Of a stretch of 64,000 nucleotides of DNA, positions 1 through 8,275 are shown one piece after another. The notes beneath the pieces are model-generated. The model made no database searches. It saw only the letters and a program-made list of their open reading frames with translations, and was not told the DNA's origin. The translations under genes and the position numbers were made by a program. This DNA is from Thalassospira lucentensis (lineage in GTDB: Bacteria; Pseudomonadota; Alphaproteobacteria; Rhodospirillales; Thalassospiraceae). Numbering within the stretch: position 1 is the first letter of the stretch; each line of letters starts with the position of its first letter. The stretch spans positions 62,001-126,000 of the forward strand of contig NZ_LPVY01000024.1 in assembly GCF_001613805.1 (NCBI RefSeq). Direction: 5' to 3'.

Positions 1-1
1 G

Positions 2-1228
2 GTGCTGGTCTGGTTCCTGATGATTGAACTGAAATCACCCGGATTGTCGGCCTTCTGGGCGACTGTTCTGATGCTGTTCATCATGCTGACCCAGCGTCCG
101 GTCAAGGCGTTCTTCCGCAAGCAGCCGGATTATATGGCAAGCGTAAAGGAAGGCATTGCCGATGTGATTGACGGTTTTGCCACCGGTGCACGTAACATGA
201 TCGGGATCGGCGTTGCGACCGCGGCTGCCGGTATCATCGTGGGCACGGTGTCGCTGACCGGGATCGGTCAGGTGATGGTTGAATTCGTGGAACTGATTTC
301 GGGCGGCAATCTGATGCTGATCCTGATCTTTACCGCTATCATCAGCCTGATCCTTGGCATGGGGCTGCCGACGACGGCGAACTATATCGTCGTGTCGAGC
401 CTGATGGCACCGGTGATTGTCGAACTTGGGGCTGCGAACGGTCTGATCGTGCCGCTGATTGCGGTACATCTGTTCGTGTTCTATTTCGGCATTATGGCCG
501 ATGTGACGCCGCCGGTCGGTCTGGCATCCTTTGCCGCGGCTGCGGTTTCAGGGGCCGATCCGATGAAGACCGGCTTCGTCGCATTCTTTTACAGCATGCG
601 GACGGCTGCCCTGCCGTTCCTGTTCCTGTTCAACACCCAGCTTCTGATGATCGGGCTTGATCATCCGCTTGATGTGGTGATGGTGATTGTCGTTTCGACC
701 ATTGCGATGCTGGTCTTTGCCGCAGGGACGATGGGGTATTTCTTTACCCGGTCAAAACTGTGGGAAAGTGCGGCACTTCTGCTGATTGCCTTTACCCTGT
801 TCCGTCCGGGTTTCTGGCTTGATCTGCTGGAGCCGCCCTATGAAAACCTGCCCGCAACCGAGATTGTTGAAAAGGCGGCCGATATGCCCGCCAATACCAG
901 CATTCTTCTGGATGTCGAGGGCATTAACCTGGAAGGCGATGAAGTCACCAAATCGGTGATGTTGCCATTGGGGCCGGAAGCATCGGGTGAAGATCGTCTT
1001 TACAATGCGGGCATTGCGGTTCGCACCGAAGACGGCAAGGTCTTTATCGATGATCTGGTGTTTGGTGGCCCGGCCGAGAAAGCGGGACTTGATTTCGATT
1101 TTGAAATCACCGCGATCAAGATCGAAGCCGACCGCATGCCCAAAGAGGTGTTCTTTATCCCGGCATTCATCGTGCTGGGCGGGATCATCGTGTTGCAACG
1201 CCGTCGCCGTCGTGCCGAAGCGGCCTAA
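2..1228 (+). CDS. TRAP transporter fused permease with C-terminal DUF3394 domain (5' end outside window)
   Basis: This is the C-terminal part of a large TRAP-type permease of the inner membrane, which uses an ion gradient to import an organic acid or similar solute delivered by a periplasmic binding protein. The reading frame is open to the window edge, so the start is missing. Many hydrophobic segments are visible, with the DctM-like sequence LGMGLPTTANYIVVSSLMAP and the motif DVTPPVGLASFAAAAVSG. The last 120 residues form a soluble region resembling the DUF3394/PDZ-like tail of fused TRAP permeases, including GGPAEKAGLDFDFEI, then one more membrane segment and a basic end (RRRRR). A universal stress protein follows 14 bp later. 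The substrate cannot be told from what is visible. Confidence 0.85.
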   Translation: MLVWFLMIELKSPGLSAFWATVLMLFIMLTQRPVKAFFRKQPDYMASVKEGIADVIDGFATGARNMIGIGVATAAAGIIVGTVSLTGIGQVMVEFVELISGGNLMLILIFTAIISLILGMGLPTTANYIVVSSLMAPVIVELGAANGLIVPLIAVHLFVFYFGIMADVTPPVGLASFAAAAVSGADPMKTGFVAFFYSMRTAALPFLFLFNTQLLMIGLDHPLDVVMVIVVSTIAMLVFAAGTMGYFFTRSKLWESAALLLIAFTLFRPGFWLDLLEPPYENLPATEIVEKAADMPANTSILLDVEGINLEGDEVTKSVMLPLGPEASGEDRLYNAGIAVRTEDGKVFIDDLVFGGPAEKAGLDFDFEITAIKIEADRMPKEVFFIPAFIVLGGIIVLQRRRRRAEAA

Positions 1229-1242
1229 GGAGGGCCAAGTCC

Positions 1243-1671
1243 ATGTATAAGGATATTCTGGTTACAGTGGATCTTGATCATGACTCGTCATGGAAAAAAG
1301 CCATTCCGGTCGCCATCAAGCAAGCCCAGGCATTCAACGCGCGCCTTCATGTCCTGACCGTGGTTCCCACGGTCGGGATGTCGATGGTCGGGCAGTTCTT
1401 TCCGAAGGGTTACGAGAAAAAGGTTCTCGATGCCTATAACGAAAGGCTGCATCAGTTCGTGTCCGAACATATTCCGTCCGACCTTAAGGTCCAGCATATC
1501 GTGGGCCAGGGAACGGTTTATGAAGTGATCCTGAAAATGGCGAAAAAGACCAATTGCGATCTGATCGTCATCGGGGCGCATCGCCCGGAATTGAAGGATT
1601 ACCTTTTGGGACCGAACGCCGCGCGCGTTGTACGTCATGCCGATTGTTCGGTGATGGTTGTTCGCGACTGA
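1243..1671 (+). CDS. Universal stress protein UspA family, TRAP-associated
   Basis: A 142-residue single-domain UspA protein. It starts MYKDILVTVDLDHDSSW and ends with the nucleotide-binding signature GAHRPELKDYLLGPNAARVVRHADCSVMVVRD, matching the G-2x-G-9x-G(S/T) region except that one loop is changed (PELKDYLLG). The start has a good ribosome-binding site (aaggagg). It lies 14 bp behind a TRAP permease and is very likely in the same operon. In other bacteria (Halomonas TeaD beside TeaABC) such proteins bind ATP and tune TRAP uptake; a similar job here is inference from context. Confidence 0.85.
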   Translation: MYKDILVTVDLDHDSSWKKAIPVAIKQAQAFNARLHVLTVVPTVGMSMVGQFFPKGYEKKVLDAYNERLHQFVSEHIPSDLKVQHIVGQGTVYEVILKMAKKTNCDLIVIGAHRPELKDYLLGPNAARVVRHADCSVMVVRD

Positions 1672-1696
1672 TTGCGATCAACCCTGTCAGACAGAT

Positions 1697-1731
1697 AAAA
1701 AAGGGGCAGTGCGGATCGCACTGCCCCTTTT
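1697..1731 (+). terminator. Rho-independent terminator after the TRAP-UspA genes
   Basis: A perfect 11-bp stem (ggggcagtgcg / cgcactgcccc) with a 3-base loop, flanked by A-runs on the left and T-runs on the right. It works in either direction, so it can serve UspA on the plus strand and the Cys-repeat gene arriving on the minus strand. Confidence 0.85.
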
Positions 1732-1758
1732 GCATGTCAGGCCGACATACCGGATCGG

Positions 1759-2064
1759 TTATTTGGCAGCGCAGGGATTTGCCGCACACGGATTTGCCGC
1801 ACAAGGATTGGAAGCTGCGCACGGGTTGGCAGCACACGGGCTGCAAGGATTGACAACCTTTTTCGCAGCACAGGGATTTGCGGCACACGGGTTGGCAGCG
1901 CAAGGATTTGCCGCACACGGATTGGCAGTACAGGTCGCGACTTCTGCGGTCGGGGTCGGAAGCGGGGCTGCCTGTGCCATCGGGGCTGCCATTGCAAGGC
2001 CGGCGCCAACGGCAATCGCGGGGATCAGAGCCGTCTGGGAGAAGATGCTGGATTTTTTGGACAT
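1759..2064 (-). CDS. Small exported protein of Asn-Pro-Cys (NPCAA) repeats
   Basis: A 101-residue protein. Residues 1-32 form a signal peptide with a hydrophobic core and a likely cut after AQA. The mature part of about 69 residues is almost wholly repeats of NPCAA: nine NPC units plus one SPC, eleven cysteines in all, mostly spaced C-x4-C. There are few aromatic or charged residues, so a globular fold is unlikely. The ATG at 2064 is preferred to an upstream in-frame GTG at 2076 because gagg sits six bases before it. Similar low-complexity Cys-Pro proteins occur in other proteobacteria but I know no proven function. Metal binding, redox buffering or being the substrate of a modifying enzyme are possibilities. 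It is divergent from an FGE-like gene. Confidence 0.75.
   Translation of the reverse strand: MSKKSSIFSQTALIPAIAVGAGLAMAAPMAQAAPLPTPTAEVATCTANPCAANPCAANPCAANPCAAKKVVNPCSPCAANPCAASNPCAANPCAANPCAAK
1762..1923. repeat. 15-bp-period tandem repeat coding for NPCAA units
   Basis: The DNA shows near-identical 15-base units such as gcacacggatttgcc in succession. They encode ANPCA on the minus strand, with small interruptions (KKVV, SP, S). Unit number may vary by slippage between strains. Confidence 0.8.
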
Positions 2065-2401
2065 GGATTGCCTCACTGATTAAGCGTTCATTTCGATACG
2101 ATTGCCCGGACGCTTGAATGTTTGTCGTCCGACGGAGGCCAATATGCGCCAAATCGATTGGCCCGAAACGTCACATGGTTTCACTGTTGTGTGAGAGAAC
2201 CGTGTGAGAGAAGCGGTCAAAAGATGCTTCGGGTTGAACGGACTGCGTGCAATTTATGTTTCATTTTTTATGCTTTGGTATCAAAACGATTGAAAAACCG
2301 ATAGATTTTCCACATTTAAGAAATCAGGGATGCAGGTAGCGGAGCATGGCGCGCGGTTGAATAAACCGTGAGAACAGCCGTCACGGAGACCGGAACAGAC
2401 A
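2065..2401. other. Divergent intergenic region, 337 bp, no gene seen
   Basis: It separates the minus-strand Cys-repeat gene from the plus-strand FGE-like gene and must hold both promoters. The middle (about 2245-2310) is AT-rich. No convincing small gene or hairpin was found. Confidence 0.5.
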
Positions 2402-3271
2402 ATGAAAAAACAATACAGTCACATGTTCGGGGGGCTTTTTGCAGCCGTTCTGGCCGCAATATCGTTGCCCGGTTCGGGATTGGCGCAGTCCGCGGACGTA
2501 CCCATGCCCGATGTGGCGGAAATTCCGGCCGGTTGGTTCTTTCAGGGGTCGGACGGGGTCGAGCGGCAATATGCCTATCAGATCGACGAACAGGTCTATG
2601 GCCATGATGTCAGCCGCCGCAATCGCTGGTACGATGTGGAAGTCGATAAATGGCGTATCTATCTGCCCGACTATTTCATCATGAAAACAGCGGTCACCAA
2701 TGACCAGTATGCCGCCTTTATCCGCGATACGGGGCGTGATGCGCCTGATATCAGCGAAGAGGATTGGGAAAGTCTTGGGCTGATTTACGGGTACGATGCG
2801 ACACGCCCGTTTGCATGGAAAAACGGCGAACCACCACGCGGCAAGGGAAACCATCCGGTTGTTCTGGTGTCATGGCGCGATGCGCAGGATTATGCCAGAT
2901 GGCTGAGCGAAAAGACCGGCATGAAATGGCGGCTGCCCGAAGAGATTTACTGGGAAAAGGCGGTTCGTGGCCCGGATGGCATTTTTTATCCGTGGGGCAA
3001 TATCTATGATCCGTTGCAGTTAAACAGTGCCGATCGCGGCCCGTTCGATACCGTGCCGGTCGGGCAGTTTGAACCGGGCCCCTATGGATTGTATGACGGG
3101 GCGGGGCAGGTGTTTGAATGGACCGCCACCAGTTCGCAGGCCGGATACCGCATTGTTAAGGGCGGATCCTGGGATGACCGTGGCTGCGGTGTCTGTCGCC
3201 CGGCGGCGCGCCATGGCAGACCGGAACATATGCAGCATATTCTGATTGGTTTCCGGTTGATGTACGAATAG
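2402..3271 (+). CDS. Exported formylglycine-generating-enzyme-like (SUMF1/FGE-sulfatase domain) protein
   Basis: A 289-residue protein with an N-terminal signal peptide (MKKQYSHMFGGLFAAVLAAI, cut near GLAQS). The rest is one SUMF1-type domain: IPAGWFFQGSD at the start, FIMKTAVTNDQYAAF, HPVVLVSWRDAQDYARWLS, KWRLPEEIYWEKAVRG, YPWGN, GLYDGAGQVFEWTAT, KGGSWDD and IGFRL at the end, all typical of the family. True FGE oxidises a cysteine in sulfatases using copper held by two cysteines. Here residues C262 and C265 lie at the equivalent place but as CGVC, closer together than the C-x4-C of FGE, so the activity may differ. It is divergent from the Cys-repeat gene. Other possible roles of the fold are EgtB/PvdO-like chemistry or simple binding. 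Confidence 0.85.
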   Translation: MKKQYSHMFGGLFAAVLAAISLPGSGLAQSADVPMPDVAEIPAGWFFQGSDGVERQYAYQIDEQVYGHDVSRRNRWYDVEVDKWRIYLPDYFIMKTAVTNDQYAAFIRDTGRDAPDISEEDWESLGLIYGYDATRPFAWKNGEPPRGKGNHPVVLVSWRDAQDYARWLSEKTGMKWRLPEEIYWEKAVRGPDGIFYPWGNIYDPLQLNSADRGPFDTVPVGQFEPGPYGLYDGAGQVFEWTATSSQAGYRIVKGGSWDDRGCGVCRPAARHGRPEHMQHILIGFRLMYE

Positions 3272-3408
3272 CACCTGCTGTGAAGCATGCTTGCACATTG
3301 CGACAGAATCACTAATTCTTGAACGGGATTAATTGGCCGTCATGGTCAGGGACGGGTTATTTCTGCCGTTGCGGATAGGGTTCTCATCGCAAGGTTACTG
3401 GTGTTGGA

Positions 3409-4149
3409 ATGACCGAGATTGCAATTGACTGGACATCGCTTCCGACAGGACGGCTTGAACGGATGCTGGCCGCGGGGCGCGATGTTATGGAATGCCACCG
3501 GGTTTTGACGGTGACGGGCGACAATATTGTCGGCGAACTGATCAAGACGGGTGGCACATTTTACGAATGGTCGCATTATCCCGAAGGGGATGTCTATGAT
3601 CGCAATTCGCACGCCCAGTTCTATTATCATGCCCACCCCAAGGACGAGCAGCGAGACTGGAACGAGCATGGACATTTCCATACGTTCCTGCGCCCGCGCG
3701 GCATGCCTGCCGGGTCCAAACCGTTACCGATCGAAGGATTTGACTATCCCGAAGGTCCGAATGACGCGCTTTCGCATCTGGTTGCGGTATCGATGGATGA
3801 ATACGGTTTTGCCCAACGCCTGTTTACCACCAACCGCTGGGTCACCGGCGAGGTCTGGTATGATGGTGAAACCGTGGTCAATATGCTGGAAAACTTCATC
3901 ATTGATCATGCGCAGCCCTCCTGGCCGGTCAACCGCTGGATATCGGGGATCATCTTTTTGTACCGGCCGCAGATCGAACAGCTGATCCGGCTGCGCGATG
4001 TGGCGATCCGTGAATGGCATGAAAAATATCCTGATCGCGACGTTTACGAAGATCGTGATCTGGAAGTGACATCGACCATCGATATCCGGGTCGAGGAACA
4101 GATCCGCGCGATTACCGAGGAACTCGGTCGGCGTCGTGCCGCGGCGTAA
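3409..4149 (+). CDS. Conserved hypothetical protein (DUF6969-like)
   Basis: A 246-residue soluble protein with no signal peptide. It has several histidine clusters (YYHAHPKDEQRDWNEHGHFHTFL) that could bind a metal, and tryptophan-rich segments. The sequence reminds me of the DUF6969 family, which has no known function; this assignment is from memory and uncertain. It stands alone between the FGE-like gene and a convergent cytochrome gene and shares a bidirectional terminator with the latter. Confidence 0.7.
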   Translation: MTEIAIDWTSLPTGRLERMLAAGRDVMECHRVLTVTGDNIVGELIKTGGTFYEWSHYPEGDVYDRNSHAQFYYHAHPKDEQRDWNEHGHFHTFLRPRGMPAGSKPLPIEGFDYPEGPNDALSHLVAVSMDEYGFAQRLFTTNRWVTGEVWYDGETVVNMLENFIIDHAQPSWPVNRWISGIIFLYRPQIEQLIRLRDVAIREWHEKYPDRDVYEDRDLEVTSTIDIRVEEQIRAITEELGRRRAAA

Positions 4150-4166
4150 TATCGTTCTGATAAATG

Positions 4167-4200
4167 AAAACGGCCAATGCGGATGCACTGGCCGTTTTTT
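4167..4200. terminator. Bidirectional terminator
   Basis: A stem aacggccaatgc / gcactggccgtt with one mismatch, followed by TTTTTT on the plus strand and by AAAA on the other side. It lies between two converging genes and can stop both. Confidence 0.8.
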
Positions 4201-4226
4201 ATTCCGGTACCGGATATCGAAAGGGC

Positions 4227-4622
4227 TTAGTGCGCTTTCAGATATTCGATGACATCGGCAATCTCGTCTTCTTTTTTCAGCTTGAAGGTCATCTTCGAAC
4301 GTTCCTTGGAGCCCGCGATTTCGCTGAGCTTTTCGGACGGGTCCTGAAGGTAGTCGACGAGGAAGGCTTCATCGATGGTGAAACCTTTGTCACAAGCTGC
4401 CTGATAGCCCTTGCCGTATTTGTAATCGGCGACATGGCCACATTGTGCGCCGAATGAACCGGCCAGCGACGGGCCGACCTTGTTCTGGCCGGGTTCCACG
4501 CTGTGGCAGGCAGCGCATTTCTTGAATACCTTTTCACCGTTTGCAGCGTCACCGGCCATTGCTGGTGCCATGCCAAGCACGGCCATTGTGGCGGCAATGG
4601 TAAGTGTTTTGGTCAATTTCAT
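4227..4622 (-). CDS. Class I c-type cytochrome (cytochrome c2 type)
   Basis: A 131-residue exported electron carrier. Signal peptide residues 1-23 (ends MAPAMA), then the heme-binding motif CAACH at residues 36-40, the GPSLAGSFG segment and a C-terminal helix (ADVIEYLKAH) as in cytochrome c2. A methionine in SKMTF is the likely second heme ligand. It has two extra cysteines (AQCGH, AACDKG) that could form a disulfide. The ATG at 4622 is chosen over an upstream in-frame start because it directly begins the signal peptide and follows an AGAGAGG site. The role is probably to carry electrons between respiratory complexes in the periplasm. Confidence 0.9.
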   Translation of the reverse strand: MKLTKTLTIAATMAVLGMAPAMAGDAANGEKVFKKCAACHSVEPGQNKVGPSLAGSFGAQCGHVADYKYGKGYQAACDKGFTIDEAFLVDYLQDPSEKLSEIAGSKERSKMTFKLKKEDEIADVIEYLKAH

Positions 4623-4888
4623 ATTGCGGGCCTCTCTTGGTCTGCAGTGATAGGGTCCCCACTGCATTCTGTCGTTGGTTGGTTCCCAAGTGAACCGAAA
4701 AACACAAACAGGAGCAAAAATTCGCTTTTCGTTAAAAAAGATGGGCTTACTGTTGAGTTTCCCGAATTCGACACGACATTTACCACATGCAGGAACTGAA
4801 TAATTTGCGTTTAGTCAATCGGCCCTACGGTGTATAAAGATATACGAATGGTTGGCAGCCGATTGCTTAGCGTGCCGGGAGAGCTCCA

Positions 4889-6028
4889 TTGCCGCGTATA
4901 ACCAAAGAAGATCTTAACAACCTGATCCAGGACCCTTCCGGGAAGAATCGTGCCGAAACGGCCGACAAGATCAGCCGTGAATTTTCTGCCGAAAGCCTGA
5001 GCGACAGCGAACGTGTCCTTGCCGAAGACATCTTTCGCCTGATGGTGCGCGATGCCGAGGTGCGCGTGCGCAAGGCATTGGCCAAGAACCTGAAGCAGAC
5101 CCCGCTGGTGCCCCATGATGTCGCTGCGACTTTGGCGCGCGATGTGGATGACGTGGCCCTGCCGATCCTGAAATTTTCCGAAGTCCTGAATGATGACGAT
5201 CTGGTCGACATCATCGGTGACAATACCGACAGCGTTGAAAAGCAGCGTGCCATCGCATCGCGCCCGCATGTGTCGGAAATCGTTTCCGCGACCCTTGTTG
5301 ATATCGGCCACGAAGACGTCATGGTCGATCTGATTTCAAATGACGGTGCGCAGATCAGCGAACGGTCATTGCAAAAGGTTGTCGACGAGTTCGGCGAGAA
5401 TGAACGCATCCAGAAACCGATGATCGAACGCAACCATCTGCCGATCACGATTGCCGAACGGCTGGTGACGCTGGTGTCGGACCGGATGCGATCGGAACTG
5501 ATTGCGCGCGGCCATATCCCCGAGGGGATTGTCAACGCGGTCATGACCCAGTCGCAGGAAAGTGCCACCATCGGGCTTCTGGGCGATGGCGCGGAAGAAC
5601 GCGATGTCGAATTGCTGGTCGAACATCTTCATACCAACAATCGTCTGACCAGCGGATTGATCCTGCGTGCGCTTTGCATGGGGGATGTTGCCTTTTTCGA
5701 GGCCGCCCTTGCGCGTCGTGCCGGGGTATCGCTGATAAATACCCGCATTCTGATCCATGACAGCGGCCCGTTCGGGCTTGAAGCGATTTATAACAAGGCC
5801 GAAATGCCAGCCCATTTCTTCCCGGGGGTCCGGGCGGCGGTGGAAGTGGCACGTGAAACCGACCTGGATGGCGGGGAACGCGACCGGGAACGGTATTCAC
5901 GCCGGATGATTGAACGGGTTCTGACCCAGTATGGTGATCTTGGTGTCGAATTCGATTCAGATGATGTCGATTATCTGATGGGCCGCATGCTGCAATTGCC
6001 AAGCGAGCGGAACCTGCCGCAGCAATAG
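4889..6028 (+). CDS. DUF2336 domain-containing protein
   Basis: A 379-residue, mostly helical, acidic soluble protein. Regular helical units (ADKISREFS, VRVRKALAKNLKQ, ALPILKFSEVL, IVNAVMTQSQE) suggest a HEAT-like superhelix, as predicted for DUF2336 proteins of alphaproteobacteria. Function is unknown. Start is a TTG at 4889 preceded by gggagag six bases upstream; the frame has a stop (tag) only seven codons before, so there is no other upstream start. It is a single gene with its own terminator. Confidence 0.8.
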   Translation: MPRITKEDLNNLIQDPSGKNRAETADKISREFSAESLSDSERVLAEDIFRLMVRDAEVRVRKALAKNLKQTPLVPHDVAATLARDVDDVALPILKFSEVLNDDDLVDIIGDNTDSVEKQRAIASRPHVSEIVSATLVDIGHEDVMVDLISNDGAQISERSLQKVVDEFGENERIQKPMIERNHLPITIAERLVTLVSDRMRSELIARGHIPEGIVNAVMTQSQESATIGLLGDGAEERDVELLVEHLHTNNRLTSGLILRALCMGDVAFFEAALARRAGVSLINTRILIHDSGPFGLEAIYNKAEMPAHFFPGVRAAVEVARETDLDGGERDRERYSRRMIERVLTQYGDLGVEFDSDDVDYLMGRMLQLPSERNLPQQ

Positions 6029-6059
6029 TCCGGCATCCCTTTGGACATTAAAGATTACA

Positions 6060-6084
6060 GCCGCCCTTTCAGGGGCGGTTTTTC
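6060..6084 (+). terminator. Terminator of the DUF2336 gene
   Basis: The hairpin ccgccc-tttcag-gggcgg is followed by ttttt. It lies 32 bases after the stop codon. Confidence 0.8.
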
Positions 6085-6104
6085 TTTGTGCCGCAGGTGG
6101 CGGA

Positions 6105-6136
6105 AACAAAAAAGGCGCCGTTTGCACGGCGCCTTT
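6105..6136 (-). terminator. Terminator of the dctPQM operon
   Basis: A perfect 10-bp stem (aaaggcgccg / cggcgccttt) with a 6-base loop. Read on the minus strand it ends in a T-rich run (cctttttt). Confidence 0.8.
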
Positions 6137-6157
6137 GATGTGTCAGGGGCAGGCCCC

Positions 6158-7549
6158 CTATTCAAGTAGGGTATTGGGCATCCAAAGTGCCAGTTCCGGG
6201 AAATACATCACCAGCAACAGCCCGATCACCTGCAGGATCACAAAGGGAATGATACCCTTGTAAATCTGCTGGATAGAGATCGATTTTGGCGCGACACCCT
6301 TGAGATAGAACAGGGCAAACCCGAATGGCGGTGTCAGGAAGCTGGTTTGCAGGTTCACCGCAACCATGACGGCAAACCATGTCAGAACCTGTGTTTCGGT
6401 TGGTCCGACCCCGGCGACGGAAAGATGGTCGCCGAAATCAAGCTGCGCAATGACCGGTGCGAAGATCGGCAAAACGATCAGGGTGATTTCCACCCAGTCG
6501 AAGAAGAAGCCAAGCACAAAGACAATCAGCATCAGCAGGAACAGAACGCCCCATGCCCCAAGGCCCGCACTGTCAACCAGATCAATGACCAGATCATCCC
6601 CGCCCAGTGACCGGAACACATAGGAAAAGACCGTCGCACCGGCAAACAGGAAGAACAGCATCGCCCCGGTCAGGGCCGACCGTTCACAGACGTCTTTAAG
6701 CACATCCCATTTCAGACGGCCCTTGACCAGTGCCAGGAAAGTGGCACCAAGCGCGCCAACACCTGCGGCTTCGGTCGGGGTGGCAAAACCGGCAAAGATC
6801 GAGCCCAGAACCAGCACAATCAGAAAAACCGGCGGGATGAAGCTGCGCAGCATCATGCGCACCATGTCAGTGCCATGCACCGCTTCGGCGTCGGGCAGCG
6901 GCGGGGCAAGATGGGGCTGGAGCTGGCAGCGGACAAAGATGTAGATGGTATAGAGCGATGCCAGCAGAAGGCCCGGAATGATGGCCGCCAGAAACAGGTT
7001 GCCAACAGAAACCGACATCAGGTCAGACATCAGAACCAGCATGATGCTTGGCGGGATCAGAATGCCAAGCGTACCCGATGCCGCAATCGTCCCGGTCGCA
7101 AGCGACGGATCGTAATTGCGGCGCATCATGACCGGCAGGGCCAGCAGGGTCATCATCACGACCGACGCACCGATAATGCCGGTGGTGGCAGCCATGATCG
7201 TGCCCATCAGGGTAACCGACAGCGCCAGACCGCCGGGAACCTTGCGCATCAGCACGTTAAGACATTCAAGCAGGTCTTCGGCAACACCGCTTTTTTCCAG
7301 CATCGTGCCCATATAGATGAACATCGGCACGGCAACCATCACCATGTTTTCGGCGATGCCACCCCAGATGCGCGATACGATGTTGAAGAATTCAACGAAT
7401 GAAAAGACGTCATAGGCCATGCCAAGGAAGCCAAAGGCGATCCCGATGCCCGAAATGACAAATGCGACCGGCAGCCCCGAAAAGACCAGAATGCCCAGCG
7501 AGGCAAACATGATCAGCGGAAACCAGTCTTCGATATAGAAGTTTTCCAT
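6158..7549 (-). CDS. dctM: TRAP transporter large permease (DctM)
   Basis: A 463-residue membrane protein with about a dozen hydrophobic segments, the ion-coupled channel of a TRAP importer. Typical family sequences are MVAVPMFIYMGTMLEKSGVAEDLLE, GIIGASVVMMTLLALPVMM, ASGTLGILIPPSIMLV and FATPTEAAGVGALGA. It is last in a dctP-dctQ-dctM operon on the minus strand, 23 bp after dctQ, and is followed by a clear terminator. Confidence 0.93.
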   Translation of the reverse strand: MENFYIEDWFPLIMFASLGILVFSGLPVAFVISGIGIAFGFLGMAYDVFSFVEFFNIVSRIWGGIAENMVMVAVPMFIYMGTMLEKSGVAEDLLECLNVLMRKVPGGLALSVTLMGTIMAATTGIIGASVVMMTLLALPVMMRRNYDPSLATGTIAASGTLGILIPPSIMLVLMSDLMSVSVGNLFLAAIIPGLLLASLYTIYIFVRCQLQPHLAPPLPDAEAVHGTDMVRMMLRSFIPPVFLIVLVLGSIFAGFATPTEAAGVGALGATFLALVKGRLKWDVLKDVCERSALTGAMLFFLFAGATVFSYVFRSLGGDDLVIDLVDSAGLGAWGVLFLLMLIVFVLGFFFDWVEITLIVLPIFAPVIAQLDFGDHLSVAGVGPTETQVLTWFAVMVAVNLQTSFLTPPFGFALFYLKGVAPKSISIQQIYKGIIPFVILQVIGLLLVMYFPELALWMPNTLLE

Positions 7550-7572
7550 TTGGAATTATCCCCGTTCCGCGA

Positions 7573-8160
7573 TCAGTCTTCGAGCTTGGCGGCAGCGTCG
7601 CCAAGATCAGCATGATGTGTGCCGACGTAATAACCGGCGCGATTGCGCAGGTTGCTTGGTCCGAACACAAAGACATAGCATTTCAGGAAGACCGAAAGAC
7701 CGGCCATGGCGAGAAGGCCGAAGCCGACGGGGATGGTTGATTTGATGATCCAGCGATGCGTAAGGCCGGTGGTTGCGGCCGAAACTTCGTGAGTTTCGTA
7801 AGAGCGAAGAACAAAATCAAAACCGAAATAAAGCACCAGTGCGCAAAACGGCAGAATGCAGATGATCGCCCCGATCATTTCGATGATGGCGCGTGTGCGC
7901 GGACGCAGATTGTCACGGATGAGTTCGATACGGACATGCGCATCGCGGATATAGGCAAAACCGAAACACAGCATAAACAGGCCGGTATGGAGATGCCATT
8001 CCAGTTCCTGCAATTTGATGGATCCCTGGCCGCCAAATTTGCGCTGGATCACGTCATACATGATCGTCAGCATCAGCGGAACTGCGAGCAGGGCGGCCCA
8101 TTTCCCGATACGGGAAACAAGGGCATCAATGCCGTCACTCAGTTTTAGTAGCGCTTCCAT
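7573..8160 (-). CDS. dctQ: TRAP transporter small permease (DctQ)
   Basis: A 195-residue protein with four membrane segments, as usual for DctQ. The HxxRxDxL-like region is visible as YIRDAHVRIELIRDNL. The start has a strong gggagg site seven bases before the ATG. It lies between dctP and dctM. The C-terminal tail (residues 165-195) is longer and more polar than in minimal DctQ proteins. Confidence 0.9.
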   Translation of the reverse strand: MEALLKLSDGIDALVSRIGKWAALLAVPLMLTIMYDVIQRKFGGQGSIKLQELEWHLHTGLFMLCFGFAYIRDAHVRIELIRDNLRPRTRAIIEMIGAIICILPFCALVLYFGFDFVLRSYETHEVSAATTGLTHRWIIKSTIPVGFGLLAMAGLSVFLKCYVFVFGPSNLRNRAGYYVGTHHADLGDAAAKLED

Positions 8161-8244
8161 TAAAAAGCCTCCCGGGTCTTTTCTTGATCGCGGTCAAGGC
8201 CGGGGCCGTCTGGCACCCGGCCTTGCCGAGACTTCTCTTATGAT

Positions 8245-8263
8245 CTGGTACCCTGGGTACCAG
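8245..8263 (-). promoter_or_regulatory. Perfect palindrome in the dctP-dctQ gap
   Basis: ctggtaccc-t-gggtaccag is a 9-bp perfect inverted repeat 12 bases downstream of the dctP stop. As RNA it would fold into a tight hairpin with no U-run, so it could protect dctP mRNA or partly block read-through and give more binding protein than permease. As DNA, its TGGTAC halves resemble operators of GntR-type repressors. The two readings cannot be separated from sequence. Confidence 0.5.
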
Positions 8264-8275
8264 ACACCGGAAAAA

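Noticed and set aside
1762..1923. Regular short DNA repeats suggesting a CRISPR array
   Set aside because: The unit is 15 bp with no unique spacers and it codes in frame for NPCAA repeats.
1658..2083. Plus-strand low-complexity frames over the Cys-repeat gene
   Set aside because: They are translations of the repeat in the wrong strand; the minus-strand frame has a signal peptide and ribosome-binding site.
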